Assembly: GCA_001701075.1 (NCBI GenBank)
Contig: DAAK01000223.1
Location: 1 to 41,176 of the forward strand
Origin: Bacteroidales bacterium GP3
GTDB taxonomy: Bacteria > Bacteroidota > Bacteroidia > Bacteroidales > Muribaculaceae
Length of the DNA: 41,176 bases
Direction: 5' to 3'
Below are positions 17,476 through 25,408 of this stretch, piece after piece. Position numbers and translations under genes: made by a program. The notes beneath the pieces are model-generated. The model worked only from the letters and a program-made list of their open reading frames with translations, did not search any database and was not told where the DNA came from. Within the stretch, counting starts at the first letter, position 1. The number at the start of each line of letters is the position of its first letter.

Positions 17476-18033
17476 ATGGCAAAAGAATGGATATGCACCA
17501 TCTGCGGATATGTTGCAGAAGGCGAAAATGCTCCCGAAAAATGCCCGCAGTGTGGCGCTCCAGCATCTAAGTTCAAAGAACTCGACCAGACTGAGCTTCT
17601 CAAGTTCGTCACCGAACACGTAGTTGGCATTGCTAAAGACGTCGATGATGAGATGAAGAAAGACCTCAACAATCACTTCATGGGTGAATGTACTGAAGTT
17701 GGTATGTATCTCGCTATGTCTCGTCAGGCTGATCGCGAAGGATATCCCGAAGTGGCTGATGCTTTCAAACGTTATGCTTATGAGGAAGCTGAGCACGCTG
17801 CTAAGTTTGCTGAACTACTCGGTGATATGGTTTGGGACACTAAGACCAACCTTGAAAAGCGCATGCATGCTGAAGCAGGTGCAAATGAAGACAAGATGCG
17901 TATCGCTAAGAACGCCAAGGCTGCAAACCTCGATGCTATCCACGACACAGTTCATGAGATGGCCAAGGATGAGGCTCGCCACGGTCAAGGTTTCTATGGT
18001 CTCTACCAGCGTTTCTTCGCTAACAAGAAATAA
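17476..18033 (+). CDS. Rubrerythrin with N-terminal rubredoxin domain (reverse rubrerythrin type)
   Basis: A 185-residue iron protein expected to reduce hydrogen peroxide in anaerobes. Residues 1-35 are a rubredoxin-like iron site with C7xxC10 and C23xxC26. The rest is a four-helix ferritin-like di-iron domain with GECTEVGMYLAMSRQADREG, EEAEHAAKFAE and KDEARHGQGF. In classical rubrerythrin the rubredoxin domain is C-terminal, so this is the reversed order known in Clostridium and Bacteroidota. It is a single gene with a terminator 43 bp downstream. Confidence 0.93.
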   Translation: MAKEWICTICGYVAEGENAPEKCPQCGAPASKFKELDQTELLKFVTEHVVGIAKDVDDEMKKDLNNHFMGECTEVGMYLAMSRQADREGYPEVADAFKRYAYEEAEHAAKFAELLGDMVWDTKTNLEKRMHAEAGANEDKMRIAKNAKAANLDAIHDTVHEMAKDEARHGQGFYGLYQRFFANKK

Positions 18034-18075
18034 TTGATTTAAGTGAATGATGTCAATACTTTTTTGACTCTCAGA

Positions 18076-18108
18076 CCCACACCCTCCTTCGAGAGTGTGG
18101 GCCTTTTT
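18076..18108 (+). terminator. Intrinsic terminator of the rubrerythrin gene
   Basis: CCCACAC-C-CTC against GAG-A-GTGTGGG (10 pairs, one mismatch) around a CTTC loop, followed by CCTTTTTAA. Confidence 0.85.
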
Positions 18109-18114
18109 AATATA

Positions 18115-18135
18115 TCATTAATCGTTAATCGTTAA
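18115..18135. repeat. Heptanucleotide tandem repeat upstream of ruvX
   Basis: Three 7-bp units (TCATTAA, TCGTTAA, TCGTTAA) end six bases before the GTG start of ruvX. Confidence 0.75.
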
Positions 18136-18141
18136 TATAAG

Positions 18142-18558
18142 GTGGGCAGACTTCTCGCTATAGACTATGGCCGCAAACGTTGTGGCATCGCCGTGACTGA
18201 TATTCTCCAAATTTGTGCTAACGGACTCACTACAGTCCGGGCTTGCGACCTTTTGTCTTTTCTTAAGGACTATTGCAGTAAAGAACCCGTTGATAAGATA
18301 ATCGTCGGCCTTCCTAAGCAAATGGACGGGTCCCCTTCTGAAAGCACTCGCTACATCGACCCATTTCTGAAGCAACTCCGCCATGAAATGCCCAATATGC
18401 CCATTGAGCGCTACGACGAACGCTTCACTTCTACTCTTGCCCACCGGGCTATGATCGATGGCGGACTCCATCGTATGGCTCGACGTGATAAAGAGCTCGT
18501 CGATGAAATTGCCGCCACTATAATACTCAACGACTACCTCTCCTCCCTTAACCCCTAA
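18142..18558 (+). CDS. ruvX: Putative Holliday junction resolvase RuvX/YqgF
   Basis: A 138-residue RNase H-fold protein of the YqgF family, linked to 16S rRNA 5'-end processing and suggested as a resolvase. It starts with GTG (GRLLAIDYGRKRCGIAV). The acidic active-site residues lie in AIDYG (D8), the GLPKQMDGSPSE segment and the C-terminal DEIAATIILNDYL; the YDERFTSTLA segment is also typical. No ATG gives a complete first strand, so the GTG start is chosen. Confidence 0.93.
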   Translation: MGRLLAIDYGRKRCGIAVTDILQICANGLTTVRACDLLSFLKDYCSKEPVDKIIVGLPKQMDGSPSESTRYIDPFLKQLRHEMPNMPIERYDERFTSTLAHRAMIDGGLHRMARRDKELVDEIAATIILNDYLSSLNP

Positions 18559-18564
18559 TCTTCA

Positions 18565-18589
18565 CCCTTAACTCTTGACTCTTAACTCC
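18565..18589. repeat. Heptanucleotide tandem repeat, CTCTTAA family
   Basis: CCCTTAA, CTCTTGA, CTCTTAA, CTCC: three and a half 7-bp units just after ruvX. The same family occurs inside nadD (25868-25895). Confidence 0.7.
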
Positions 18590-18590
18590 A

Positions 18591-18622
18591 TTTGCCTATC
18601 TCAAAAAAAATTACTAACTTTG
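18591..18622 (+). promoter_or_regulatory. Promoter of the Wzc-type kinase gene
   Basis: TTTG at 18591-18594 and TAACTTTG at 18615-18622, spacing 20 bp. The predicted leader is about 83 nt. Confidence 0.8.
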
Positions 18623-18711
18623 CAAAATATTAGCCATTATGCGGCTTCGCTGCATAATTTATTATTGTTTTTCTACGTTAGTATAAAGAATTTTGACTGT
18701 ATATAATATAT

Positions 18712-21084
18712 ATGGAACCCAACATAGATAAGACTTCGAAAGCTATCATTCCGGAGCAGAAAATGTCTCCGAAGGAATTGGCGGCTGCTATTCTTCGCCA
18801 ATGGAAATGGATTCTCCTTTCACTCATGATTTGTATAGGACTTGCCGTCCTTTATTTGGCTTGGAAGCCTTTTGGCTATACTCGTGAGGCGCAGGTGGAA
18901 ATTAAAGAAGATGGTGAATCTGGATCCACTTCGGCTCTTGCTATGTTTGCTGATCTCGGTATCGGTAATGCCACCAACAATCTTTACAATGAGATGGCTT
19001 ACTTCGAGTCACCCGACCTTATGGCCCAGGTGATTGAGCGGCTTGGTCTTCAGACTAATTATTTGATGAAGAAAGGTCTGCGGAGCACTATACTCTATGG
19101 TTCTTCTCTCCCTATTACCGTCACTTTTGAGACTCTCTCCGATAATATAGGAGGCTCTTTTAAGATTAAAATTGATGAGAATGAGCAGATTTATCTCAGT
19201 AAATTCAAGGTGAAGGATAAGAGGGAGTCTTTCGAACAGAAACGCCCATTTAAATTTGGTGAGTCAGTGATGACTCCCTTAGGTAAGATCAAGATTGAAA
19301 AAACTCCTTTCTTTGGTAAAGATAAGGAGGAAGATGATGATAAGGATTACACCATCTACATTGCCCGTTTCTCTATGAAAGGGGCTGTGAAAAATTGGCT
19401 CGGCAAACTCAGTGTCAATGAGCTTCGTAAGGAGGCTTCTGTTGTCGACCTGTCTATCGTAGATGGTTCTCCACGTAGGGCTGAGGATGTACTCAACACT
19501 ATGATTGAGGTCTACAATGAAGATTGGATTCTTAGTAAAAACGAAGTGGCTCTTGCTTCTTCCGATTTTATCGACGACCGCCTCACCTCCCTTTCCAAGG
19601 AACTTAGCGATGTCGATTCCGATATTTCTGACTTCAAGTCGGATAATCAGATTCCCGACCTTATCGCAAGTGCTACTTTGAGCCTCAATGAGGAGCAAAA
19701 TGCACGCTCTGCTATTCTTAGTCTCAATAATGATTTGCAGCTTGCAAAATATTTGAAAGACTATGTGGAGAAGACTGATAGTCCTTCAAAGACTCTTCCT
19801 ACTAATCTCGGTATACAGAATAACGTTCTGGATGCTCAGATTGCTGCTCACAATAATCTGGTGCGAAACCGTAATTCATTGGTTGAGGGTTCTTCGATGG
19901 AAAACCCCCTTGTGCAGTCTATTGATGCCCAGATTGAAGATTCCAGAAATGCTATCCTTGCTTCTCTCGACAATCAGATAAAGATTATTTCTCAGGAGAT
20001 TTCCAATATTAATAAGGAGAAACTTTCTTTCGAGAAGAAACTTGCTTCCAATCCGGAGCAGGCGCGGTATCTCCTTAGCGTTGAGCGTCAGCAAAAGGTG
20101 AAAGAATCTCTTTATCTATATCTCTTGCAAAAGAAAGAGGAGAATCAGCTTAATCAGGCTTTTACCCCTTACAATACAAGAATCATTGCCCGTCCTAACG
20201 GTGATTCTGAACCTACTTCGCCAAATGCTATGGCAATCCTTTTTATGGCGTGCATATTAGGTTTGGCTATTCCGGTCGGCACTATTTATGTGCGTGAAAT
20301 TTCTAATACTAAGGTTCGTGATAAAAACGACCTCAAGGGTCTCAGCATTCCATTCCTTGGAGAAATTCCGAAGGTCAACACCAAGAAATTTGATGATAAG
20401 GATCATATGATTGTGGTCAATCCGGGCAATCGAAATATTGTCAATGAGGCTTATCGCGTAGTGCGCACCAACCTCAATTTCATGCTTGATGGTGAAGAGA
20501 AGTGCCCTGTTGTGATGCTGACTAGTTTCAACCCGGGTTCCGGAAAGAGCTTCATTGCTATGAATCTTGCTATGTCGCTCGCAATCCGTGGCAAGAAAGT
20601 GCTTGTGATAGATGGTGATATGCGCCGCAATTCTTCTTCTGCATTTGTCGGGAATCCTGATGCCGGTCTTGCTCAGTGTCTCCTCGGTAAGGCAGATCCA
20701 GAAAAGGTTATCGTCAAAGGTCGACTTAATGAGAATCTCGATGTCCTTACAGGTGGTAAGACTCCTCCTAACCCGACCGAGCTCCTCGAAAATGGTAGAC
20801 TCGCTCCGATGATTGAGCATTTGCGTAATTACTACGATGTGATTTTCATCGACTGCCCGCCAATTCAGATGATTGCTGACGGTCGTATCTTCAGCACAGT
20901 CTGCACCAACACAATATTCGTCTTGCGTGTAGGTCTCTTCGAGAGAGGACTTCTCTCAGAGCTTGAAAATGTCTATCGTAGCAAAGAATATCGTAATATG
21001 TGTCTCCTCCTCAACGGCACAGAAGGTGGAGGAAGCTATGGTGGCTACGGTATGGGCAAAAGCTACTACGCCCAAAACGACTAA
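18712..21084 (+). CDS. Wzc-type polysaccharide co-polymerase with tyrosine autokinase
   Basis: A 790-residue inner-membrane protein that controls chain length and export of capsule or exopolysaccharide. The order is: Wzz domain with a first membrane span near residues 33-55 (WKWILLSLMICIGLAVLYLAW), a long periplasmic coiled-coil region, a second span near residue 505 (MAILFMACILGLAIPVGTIYV), and a cytoplasmic BY-kinase. The kinase shows Walker A NPGSGKS, Walker A' VIDGDMRR and Walker B VIFIDCPP. The C-terminal tail is rich in Gly and Tyr (SYGGYGMGKSYY), the usual autophosphorylation cluster. No wza, wzx or glycosyltransferase genes are next to it; it stands alone with its own promoter. Confidence 0.94.
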   Translation: MEPNIDKTSKAIIPEQKMSPKELAAAILRQWKWILLSLMICIGLAVLYLAWKPFGYTREAQVEIKEDGESGSTSALAMFADLGIGNATNNLYNEMAYFESPDLMAQVIERLGLQTNYLMKKGLRSTILYGSSLPITVTFETLSDNIGGSFKIKIDENEQIYLSKFKVKDKRESFEQKRPFKFGESVMTPLGKIKIEKTPFFGKDKEEDDDKDYTIYIARFSMKGAVKNWLGKLSVNELRKEASVVDLSIVDGSPRRAEDVLNTMIEVYNEDWILSKNEVALASSDFIDDRLTSLSKELSDVDSDISDFKSDNQIPDLIASATLSLNEEQNARSAILSLNNDLQLAKYLKDYVEKTDSPSKTLPTNLGIQNNVLDAQIAAHNNLVRNRNSLVEGSSMENPLVQSIDAQIEDSRNAILASLDNQIKIISQEISNINKEKLSFEKKLASNPEQARYLLSVERQQKVKESLYLYLLQKKEENQLNQAFTPYNTRIIARPNGDSEPTSPNAMAILFMACILGLAIPVGTIYVREISNTKVRDKNDLKGLSIPFLGEIPKVNTKKFDDKDHMIVVNPGNRNIVNEAYRVVRTNLNFMLDGEEKCPVVMLTSFNPGSGKSFIAMNLAMSLAIRGKKVLVIDGDMRRNSSSAFVGNPDAGLAQCLLGKADPEKVIVKGRLNENLDVLTGGKTPPNPTELLENGRLAPMIEHLRNYYDVIFIDCPPIQMIADGRIFSTVCTNTIFVLRVGLFERGLLSELENVYRSKEYRNMCLLLNGTEGGGSYGGYGMGKSYYAQND

Positions 21085-21100
21085 TTATTAACCTTAAGAT

Positions 21101-21152
21101 CAGGTCGGAGACCTGATAATAATACAGAAACCCCGGACTTTAGTCTGGGGTT
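21101..21152 (+). terminator. Twin hairpins after the Wzc-type gene
   Basis: Stem CAGGTC/GACCTG (21101-21115), then a stem of about 10 bp (AACCCCGGACT against AGTCTGGGGTT, 21129-21152). Only a short T-poor tail follows, so termination may be weak. A closely similar second hairpin occurs at 26112-26138. A further stem, GCCTC/GAGGC, is at 21171-21183. Confidence 0.55.
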
Positions 21153-21209
21153 ATTGCATATCTCTAAGTAGCCTCGGAGAGGCGATTTATGGTGTCTTCA
21201 AAGAATTAA

Positions 21210-21237
21210 TCGTTGATCATTGATCGTTAATCGTTAA
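21210..21237. repeat. Heptanucleotide tandem repeat at the gmk 3' end
   Basis: TCGTTGA, TCATTGA, TCGTTAA, TCGTTAA: four 7-bp units. The gmk stop codon (minus strand, 21236-21234) is inside the block. Confidence 0.8.
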
Positions 21238-21797
21238 CCCTCAATGATAAGATGTCTTACCTCCTCTACCGCCTTATCCAAATCATCATTCACCACCCTA
21301 TAGTCAAACTGAGGTGCAAAACTAAGCTCAAAATCAGCCTTATCCAGACGCTTCCTGATCACATCCTCTGCATCAGTCCCGCGTCCCCTCAGTCTCCTCT
21401 CCAGCTCTTCCTTACTTGGAGGGAGGATAAAAATAGTGATTGCTTCTTCCCCATAGCATTTCTTGACATTGATTCCACCCTTTACATCAATGTCCATTAT
21501 AAGATTCTTTCCGGCATCCGTCACTCTATTCACTTCGCTCTTCAAAGTGCCATAGCAAGTGCCCGGATACACTTCCTCCCATTCCACGAAGTCTCCGGCC
21601 TCTGCTTTTTTCTTGAACTCCTCATGCGTTATGAAATAATATTCCACTCCATGCTGTTCCGAACCTCGCGGAGCTCGCGAGGTTGCAGACACCGAAAACC
21701 CGAGATTAAGCTCCGGATAATCGAGCAATTTCTTTATTATCGACGACTTGCCGGTCCCACTCGGAGCCGAAAGCACTATGATCTTCCCTTTCTTCAT
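21234..21797 (-). CDS. gmk: Guanylate kinase
   Basis: Phosphorylates GMP to GDP. I start it at MKKGKIIVLSAPSGTGKSS (21797; 187 residues); the frame stays open upstream but runs into 7-bp repeats and the yicC 3' end. The P-loop is SGTGKS, and the GMP-binding SATSRAPRGSEQHGVEYYF and DIDVKGGINVKK segments are present. It follows yicC after about 64 bp, the familiar yicC-gmk pairing. The ribosome-binding side and the stop codon lie in or beside 7-bp repeat blocks. Confidence 0.96.
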   Translation of the reverse strand: MKKGKIIVLSAPSGTGKSSIIKKLLDYPELNLGFSVSATSRAPRGSEQHGVEYYFITHEEFKKKAEAGDFVEWEEVYPGTCYGTLKSEVNRVTDAGKNLIMDIDVKGGINVKKCYGEEAITIFILPPSKEELERRLRGRGTDAEDVIRKRLDKADFELSFAPQFDYRVVNDDLDKAVEEVRHLIIEG

Positions 21798-21825
21798 TTC
21801 TTGTTTTTCAATTTCTGACTTCTGG

Positions 21826-21867
21826 CAACTGACCTCTGAAAACTGACCTCTGAAAACTGACCTACAG
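21826..21867. repeat. Heptanucleotide tandem repeat between yicC and gmk
   Basis: Six 7-bp units (CAACTGA, CCTCTGA, AAACTGA, CCTCTGA, AAACTGA, CCTACAG). The yicC stop codon (minus strand, 21864-21862) is in the last unit. Confidence 0.85.
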
Positions 21868-22749
21868 TACATTCAGCACCTGTTCCTTAATCTGCTCCAG
21901 CTCATCCTTCATCATCACCACGATCTTCTGCATCTCTGCATCGTTTGATTTCGAACCGAGAGTATTGATTTCCCGGCCCATCTCCTGAGCGATGAATCCT
22001 AATTTCTTCCCTTGTCCACAGGTCGGCTTCTCGTCTTTGCCTCCCATTGTCTCTAAGAAATAATTGATATGGCTACGCAGACGGATCTTTTCTTCCGTCA
22101 CGTCAAGTTTTTCAATATAGAATATGAGTTCCTGCTCCAAGCGTCCCTTGTCATATTCGATAGTGTTGAGGCGAGAAAGCTGAGTCTCAAGCCTCTCCCT
22201 TATCTTTACGACCCTATCCTTCTCAAAAGGTTCCACTTTATCAAGGAGCGCCCCAATATTGGCAGTCTTCTCCACAAAAAAGTTATAGAGCTTTCTTCCC
22301 TCAGTCTCCCTGAAGTCTGTGAGCTGCTGGGCTGCCTCAGAGCATGCTTCGCGAAATGCCTTGATGTCAGCTTCTTCAAGAGTCTGAAGCTGCGTTTTCA
22401 TCGATTCCGGCATCCGCATGAGAATTGAAAACCAATCCTCTGGAACTGGTAGGCCAAGCTGATCTGCTGCTTGCTCTATCTGGCTCTTGTATGCAGCGAG
22501 AACTTCTGTATTGACGCTCGCAGGAGCTTCTGGCGCTGTGTTTTCCACCATTACCGAAAGATCTACCTTGCCACGCTCAAGCTTCTGCAGGAGTGTGTTG
22601 CGAACTTCCACTTCGAGTTCCCTGAAATATCCGGGAATCCTCATATTGAGATCCAGTTGTTTTGAGTTTAGACTCTTTATTTCGGTTGTTATCTTCTTTG
22701 TAGGCGAAGTCGCGGTGCCGCGGCCGAACCCTGTCATTGAGTATATCAT
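21862..22749 (-). CDS. yicC: YicC/YloC-family endoribonuclease
   Basis: A 295-residue member of the YicC family, shown in other bacteria to be an endoribonuclease affecting sRNA stability. It starts MIYSMTGFGRGTA, the family signature (YicC-like N-terminal domain), and ends in the DUF1732 domain with GKKLGFIAQEMGREINTLGSKS. It is upstream of gmk in one transcription unit driven by the promoter at 22873-22904, which is back-to-back with that of the phosphohexomutase. Confidence 0.95.
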   Translation of the reverse strand: MIYSMTGFGRGTATSPTKKITTEIKSLNSKQLDLNMRIPGYFRELEVEVRNTLLQKLERGKVDLSVMVENTAPEAPASVNTEVLAAYKSQIEQAADQLGLPVPEDWFSILMRMPESMKTQLQTLEEADIKAFREACSEAAQQLTDFRETEGRKLYNFFVEKTANIGALLDKVEPFEKDRVVKIRERLETQLSRLNTIEYDKGRLEQELIFYIEKLDVTEEKIRLRSHINYFLETMGGKDEKPTCGQGKKLGFIAQEMGREINTLGSKSNDAEMQKIVVMMKDELEQIKEQVLNVL

Positions 22750-22816
22750 GGTCGATTTATAGTTAATTCTAAAGTTTATCTTTCGTATTTGATCTGTCAG
22801 TTTTCATGCTCGTAAA

Positions 22817-22858
22817 ACGCGCTACGCATCTCGCATCACGCAAAAAGCGTCACTCAAA
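22817..22858. repeat. Heptanucleotide repeat, ACGCATC family, in the yicC leader
   Basis: ACGCGCT, ACGCATC, TCGCATC, ACGCAAA, AAGCGTC, ACTCAAA: six degenerate 7-bp units. The same sequence family appears inside nadD at 25833-25867 and 25985-26005. Confidence 0.75.
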
Positions 22859-22872
22859 CGCATTTCATTATG

Positions 22873-22904
22873 CAAAGTTAACTAATTATTGCCACAAAGG
22901 CAAA
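22873..22904 (-). promoter_or_regulatory. Promoter of yicC-gmk
   Basis: On the minus strand TTTG at 22904-22901 and TAACTTTG at 22880-22873, spacing 20 bp. Confidence 0.75.
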
Positions 22905-22919
22905 TATTATTTAAAATCT

Positions 22920-22951
22920 CTTGCCATTATCATACAATTTCATTATATTTG
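22920..22951 (+). promoter_or_regulatory. Promoter of the phosphohexomutase unit
   Basis: TATATTTG at 22944-22951 fits the -7 consensus; CTTG at 22920-22923 is one base off the -33, spacing 20 bp. Confidence 0.6.
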
Positions 22952-23060
22952 CGTTTAATTTATAAGGAGCACCCTATCATCAAGCGTGTTCCCTATGGAA
23001 GAGTCCATAGATATTTTATCTTTAGTATTTAATAATTAATATTTAAATATAACCCTCAAT

Positions 23061-24809
23061 ATGAACAACGAAGAACTGTTGAAATCAGTGAAGGCCAAAG
23101 CTGAACAGTGGCTCGGCCCTCAGTACGATGAAGAAACTCGCGCTGCCGTCAAGCAGCTTCTTGACGCTGAAGACAAAACCGACCTTATCGAGGCGTTCTA
23201 CAAAGACCTCGAATTTGGTACAGGTGGTCTGCGTGGTATCATGGGTCCCGGCACAAACCGTATGAATATCTACACTGTAGGTATGGCTACTCAGGGTCTC
23301 GCCAACTACCTTAAGGATTGCTTCAAGGATCTCCCGCAGATTTCTGTTGCTATCGGTCATGACGTCCGCAACAATTCACGCAAGTTTGCTGAACTCGCTG
23401 CCGATATCTTCTCTGCCAATGGTATTAAGGTTTACCTCTTCGACGCTTGCCGTCCTACTCCAGAGGTCAGCTACGCTATCCGTCACCTCGGTTGTCAGAG
23501 CGGTGTGATGGTGACTGCAAGCCATAACCCCAAGGAATACAACGGATACAAGGCTTACTGGAGCGATGGAGCTCAGATGATTGCTCCCCACGATGTTGAG
23601 ACTATTGCTTACGTCAACAAGATCACTTCCGTAGATCAGATCAAGTTTACTCCTAACAAGGATCTTATCCAGATTATCGGTAAGGATGTCGACGAACCAT
23701 ACTTGAAGGAAATCCACGCTCTGTCGCTTTCTCCTGATGCCGACAAGCGTCATGCCGATATGAAGATTGTCTATACCCCTATCCACGGCACTGGCTCTAT
23801 GCTGATGTTTGATGCTCTTAAGATGTGGGGCTTCGAGAATGTTATCCACGTTCCCGAGCAAGACGTTCAGTCTGGCGACTTCCCGACTGTCGTTTCTCCT
23901 AACCCCGAAAACCCCGAGGCTATGGCTATGGGTATCGCAAAGGCTCGTGAGGTTGGTGCAAGCCTCGTGCTCGCTTCCGATCCTGATGCTGACCGTGTTG
24001 GCCTTGTGGTTCGCGACAGCAAGGGTGAATATCAGCTCGTAAACGGCAACCAGATTCTCATGATCTTCCTCTATTATCTCATGACCCGCAACAATGAGCT
24101 CGGTCTCATGAAGGGCAATGAATATGTAGTGAAGACTATAGTTTCTACTGAAGCTGTTAAGCGTATTGCCGACAAGAATAATGTCCGTATGTTCGATGTT
24201 TTCACAGGCTTCAAGTGGATTGCCAACGTAATGCGTGAGCAGGAGGGTACTGGCCGCTACATCGGTGGTGGTGAGGAAAGCTATGGCTTCCTTGCTGAGA
24301 CTTTCGTTCGTGATAAGGACTCTATTTCCGCAGTGCCTTTGATGTGCGAAATCGCTGCTTGGGCTGCCGATAAGGGAATGGACCTCTACGAACTTCTCAA
24401 GGAAATATACTTTGAGATTGGCTTCAGCCGTGAGCGTGGCGTAAGCGTTGTCCGTCCGGGTAAGAGTGGTGCTGAAGAGATCGTGGCTATGATGAAAAAC
24501 TTCCGCGAGAATCCTCCAAAGCAGATTGCTGGCAGCGACGTGGTATTGGTTAAGGACTACCTCGACCTCAACTGCAAGAATCTCAAGACTGGCGAGATAA
24601 CCAAGATGGACTTCCCGACCACAAGCAACGTGCTCCAATTCTTCACAGAAGCTGGCGATAAGGTATCTATCCGTCCTTCCGGCACAGAACCCAAGATCAA
24701 GTTCTACGTCGAAGTTCGCGAAGACCTCACCGACAAAGACCAGTACGAAGAAGTGGTTAAGAAAGCCGATGCCCACATCGACCAAGTCCTCAAAGATCTC
24801 AACGTCTAA
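23061..24809 (+). CDS. Phospho-sugar mutase (phosphoglucomutase/phosphomannomutase)
   Basis: A 582-residue alpha-D-phosphohexomutase interconverting hexose 1- and 6-phosphates. All four family motifs are present: the phosphoserine loop TASHNPKEYNGYK (about residue 152), the metal loop DPDADRVG (about 311), the sugar loop GGGEESYG (about 408) and the phosphate loop RPSGTEPKIKFY (about 540). The N-terminal GTGGLRGIMGPGTNRMN is typical of the long bacterial PGM/PMM group. Whether glucose, mannose or glucosamine phosphates are preferred cannot be told. A flavin reductase gene follows after 32 bp of 7-bp repeats. Confidence 0.95.
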   Translation: MNNEELLKSVKAKAEQWLGPQYDEETRAAVKQLLDAEDKTDLIEAFYKDLEFGTGGLRGIMGPGTNRMNIYTVGMATQGLANYLKDCFKDLPQISVAIGHDVRNNSRKFAELAADIFSANGIKVYLFDACRPTPEVSYAIRHLGCQSGVMVTASHNPKEYNGYKAYWSDGAQMIAPHDVETIAYVNKITSVDQIKFTPNKDLIQIIGKDVDEPYLKEIHALSLSPDADKRHADMKIVYTPIHGTGSMLMFDALKMWGFENVIHVPEQDVQSGDFPTVVSPNPENPEAMAMGIAKAREVGASLVLASDPDADRVGLVVRDSKGEYQLVNGNQILMIFLYYLMTRNNELGLMKGNEYVVKTIVSTEAVKRIADKNNVRMFDVFTGFKWIANVMREQEGTGRYIGGGEESYGFLAETFVRDKDSISAVPLMCEIAAWAADKGMDLYELLKEIYFEIGFSRERGVSVVRPGKSGAEEIVAMMKNFRENPPKQIAGSDVVLVKDYLDLNCKNLKTGEITKMDFPTTSNVLQFFTEAGDKVSIRPSGTEPKIKFYVEVREDLTDKDQYEEVVKKADAHIDQVLKDLNV

Positions 24810-24837
24810 TCGTTGATCATTGATAATTAATCATTGA
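24810..24837. repeat. Heptanucleotide tandem repeat upstream of the flavin reductase
   Basis: TCGTTGA, TCATTGA, TAATTAA, TCATTGA: four 7-bp units fill the gap and end four bases before the ATG. Confidence 0.8.
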
Positions 24838-24841
24838 ATAA

Positions 24842-25408
24842 ATGAAGCTTTCCTGGAAACCCGGGACCATGATATACCCTCTTCCTGCAGTTCTTGCCAC
24901 GTGTGGCGCGACTCCTGAAGAATGGAATATGCTCACAATAGGTTGGGTCGGAACTATATGTTCCGACCCTGCTATGTGTTATATCTCGGTCCGTCCTGAG
25001 CGCCATTCCCACGAGCTCCTGATGAAAAATATGGAATTTACCATCAACCTCACCACCGTCGACATGGCTCGCGCCACCGACTGGGCTGGTGTCCGTTCCG
25101 GTCGCGACTACGACAAATGGAAAGAAACCGGTTTGCATCCCCTCCCTGGTGAGATGGTAAAATCCCCGACAATAGAAGAATCCCCTGTCAGCATCGAATG
25201 TCGGGTCAAGAGTGTCACTCACCTTGGAAGCCACGACATGTTCATCGCCGATGTCCTCAACGTCCGTGCCGACTCCCGCTTCATAAACGAAGAAACAGGC
25301 AAACTCGAACTCGAAAATGCCGACCTCCTCGTCTACAGCCATGGCCAATACTTCTCTCTCGGCGACCTCATCGGCCACTTCGGCTTCTCCGTAAAAAAGA
25401 AAAAATGA
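24842..25408 (+). CDS. Flavin reductase-like FMN-binding split-barrel protein
   Basis: A 188-residue protein of the flavin reductase-like family (FMN-binding split barrel). It starts KLSWKPGTMIYPLPAVLATCG, followed by the family-type WNMLTIGWVGTICSDPAMCYISVRPERHSHELL segment and FTINLTTVDMARATDW. Bacteroidota members are usually annotated as flavin or ferric-type reductases without a defined substrate. Its stop overlaps the nadD start by four bases (ATGA), so the two are translationally coupled; no functional link to NAD synthesis is evident beyond redox cofactors. Confidence 0.9.
   Translation: MKLSWKPGTMIYPLPAVLATCGATPEEWNMLTIGWVGTICSDPAMCYISVRPERHSHELLMKNMEFTINLTTVDMARATDWAGVRSGRDYDKWKETGLHPLPGEMVKSPTIEESPVSIECRVKSVTHLGSHDMFIADVLNVRADSRFINEETGKLELENADLLVYSHGQYFSLGDLIGHFGFSVKKKK

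Larger units (their letters stand above)
22750..23060. other. Divergent regulatory gap between yicC and the phosphohexomutase
   Basis: A 311-bp gap without a gene. It holds the yicC leader (about 117 nt) with an ACGCATC-family 7-bp repeat block, two back-to-back promoters, and the mutase leader (about 104 nt). In the mutase leader CTATGGA (22993-22999) and TCCATAG (23004-23010) form a perfect 7-bp hairpin followed by an AT-rich stretch; this is an unexplained leader structure. Confidence 0.6.

Noticed and set aside
18712..21084. Capsule biosynthesis locus
   Set aside because: The Wzc-type gene is alone; no export, flippase or glycosyltransferase genes flank it.
23376..24785. Long open frame on the minus strand antisense to the phosphohexomutase
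   Set aside because: It is a shadow of codon bias in a highly expressed gene; the plus-strand protein has all family motifs and the minus-strand product has none.
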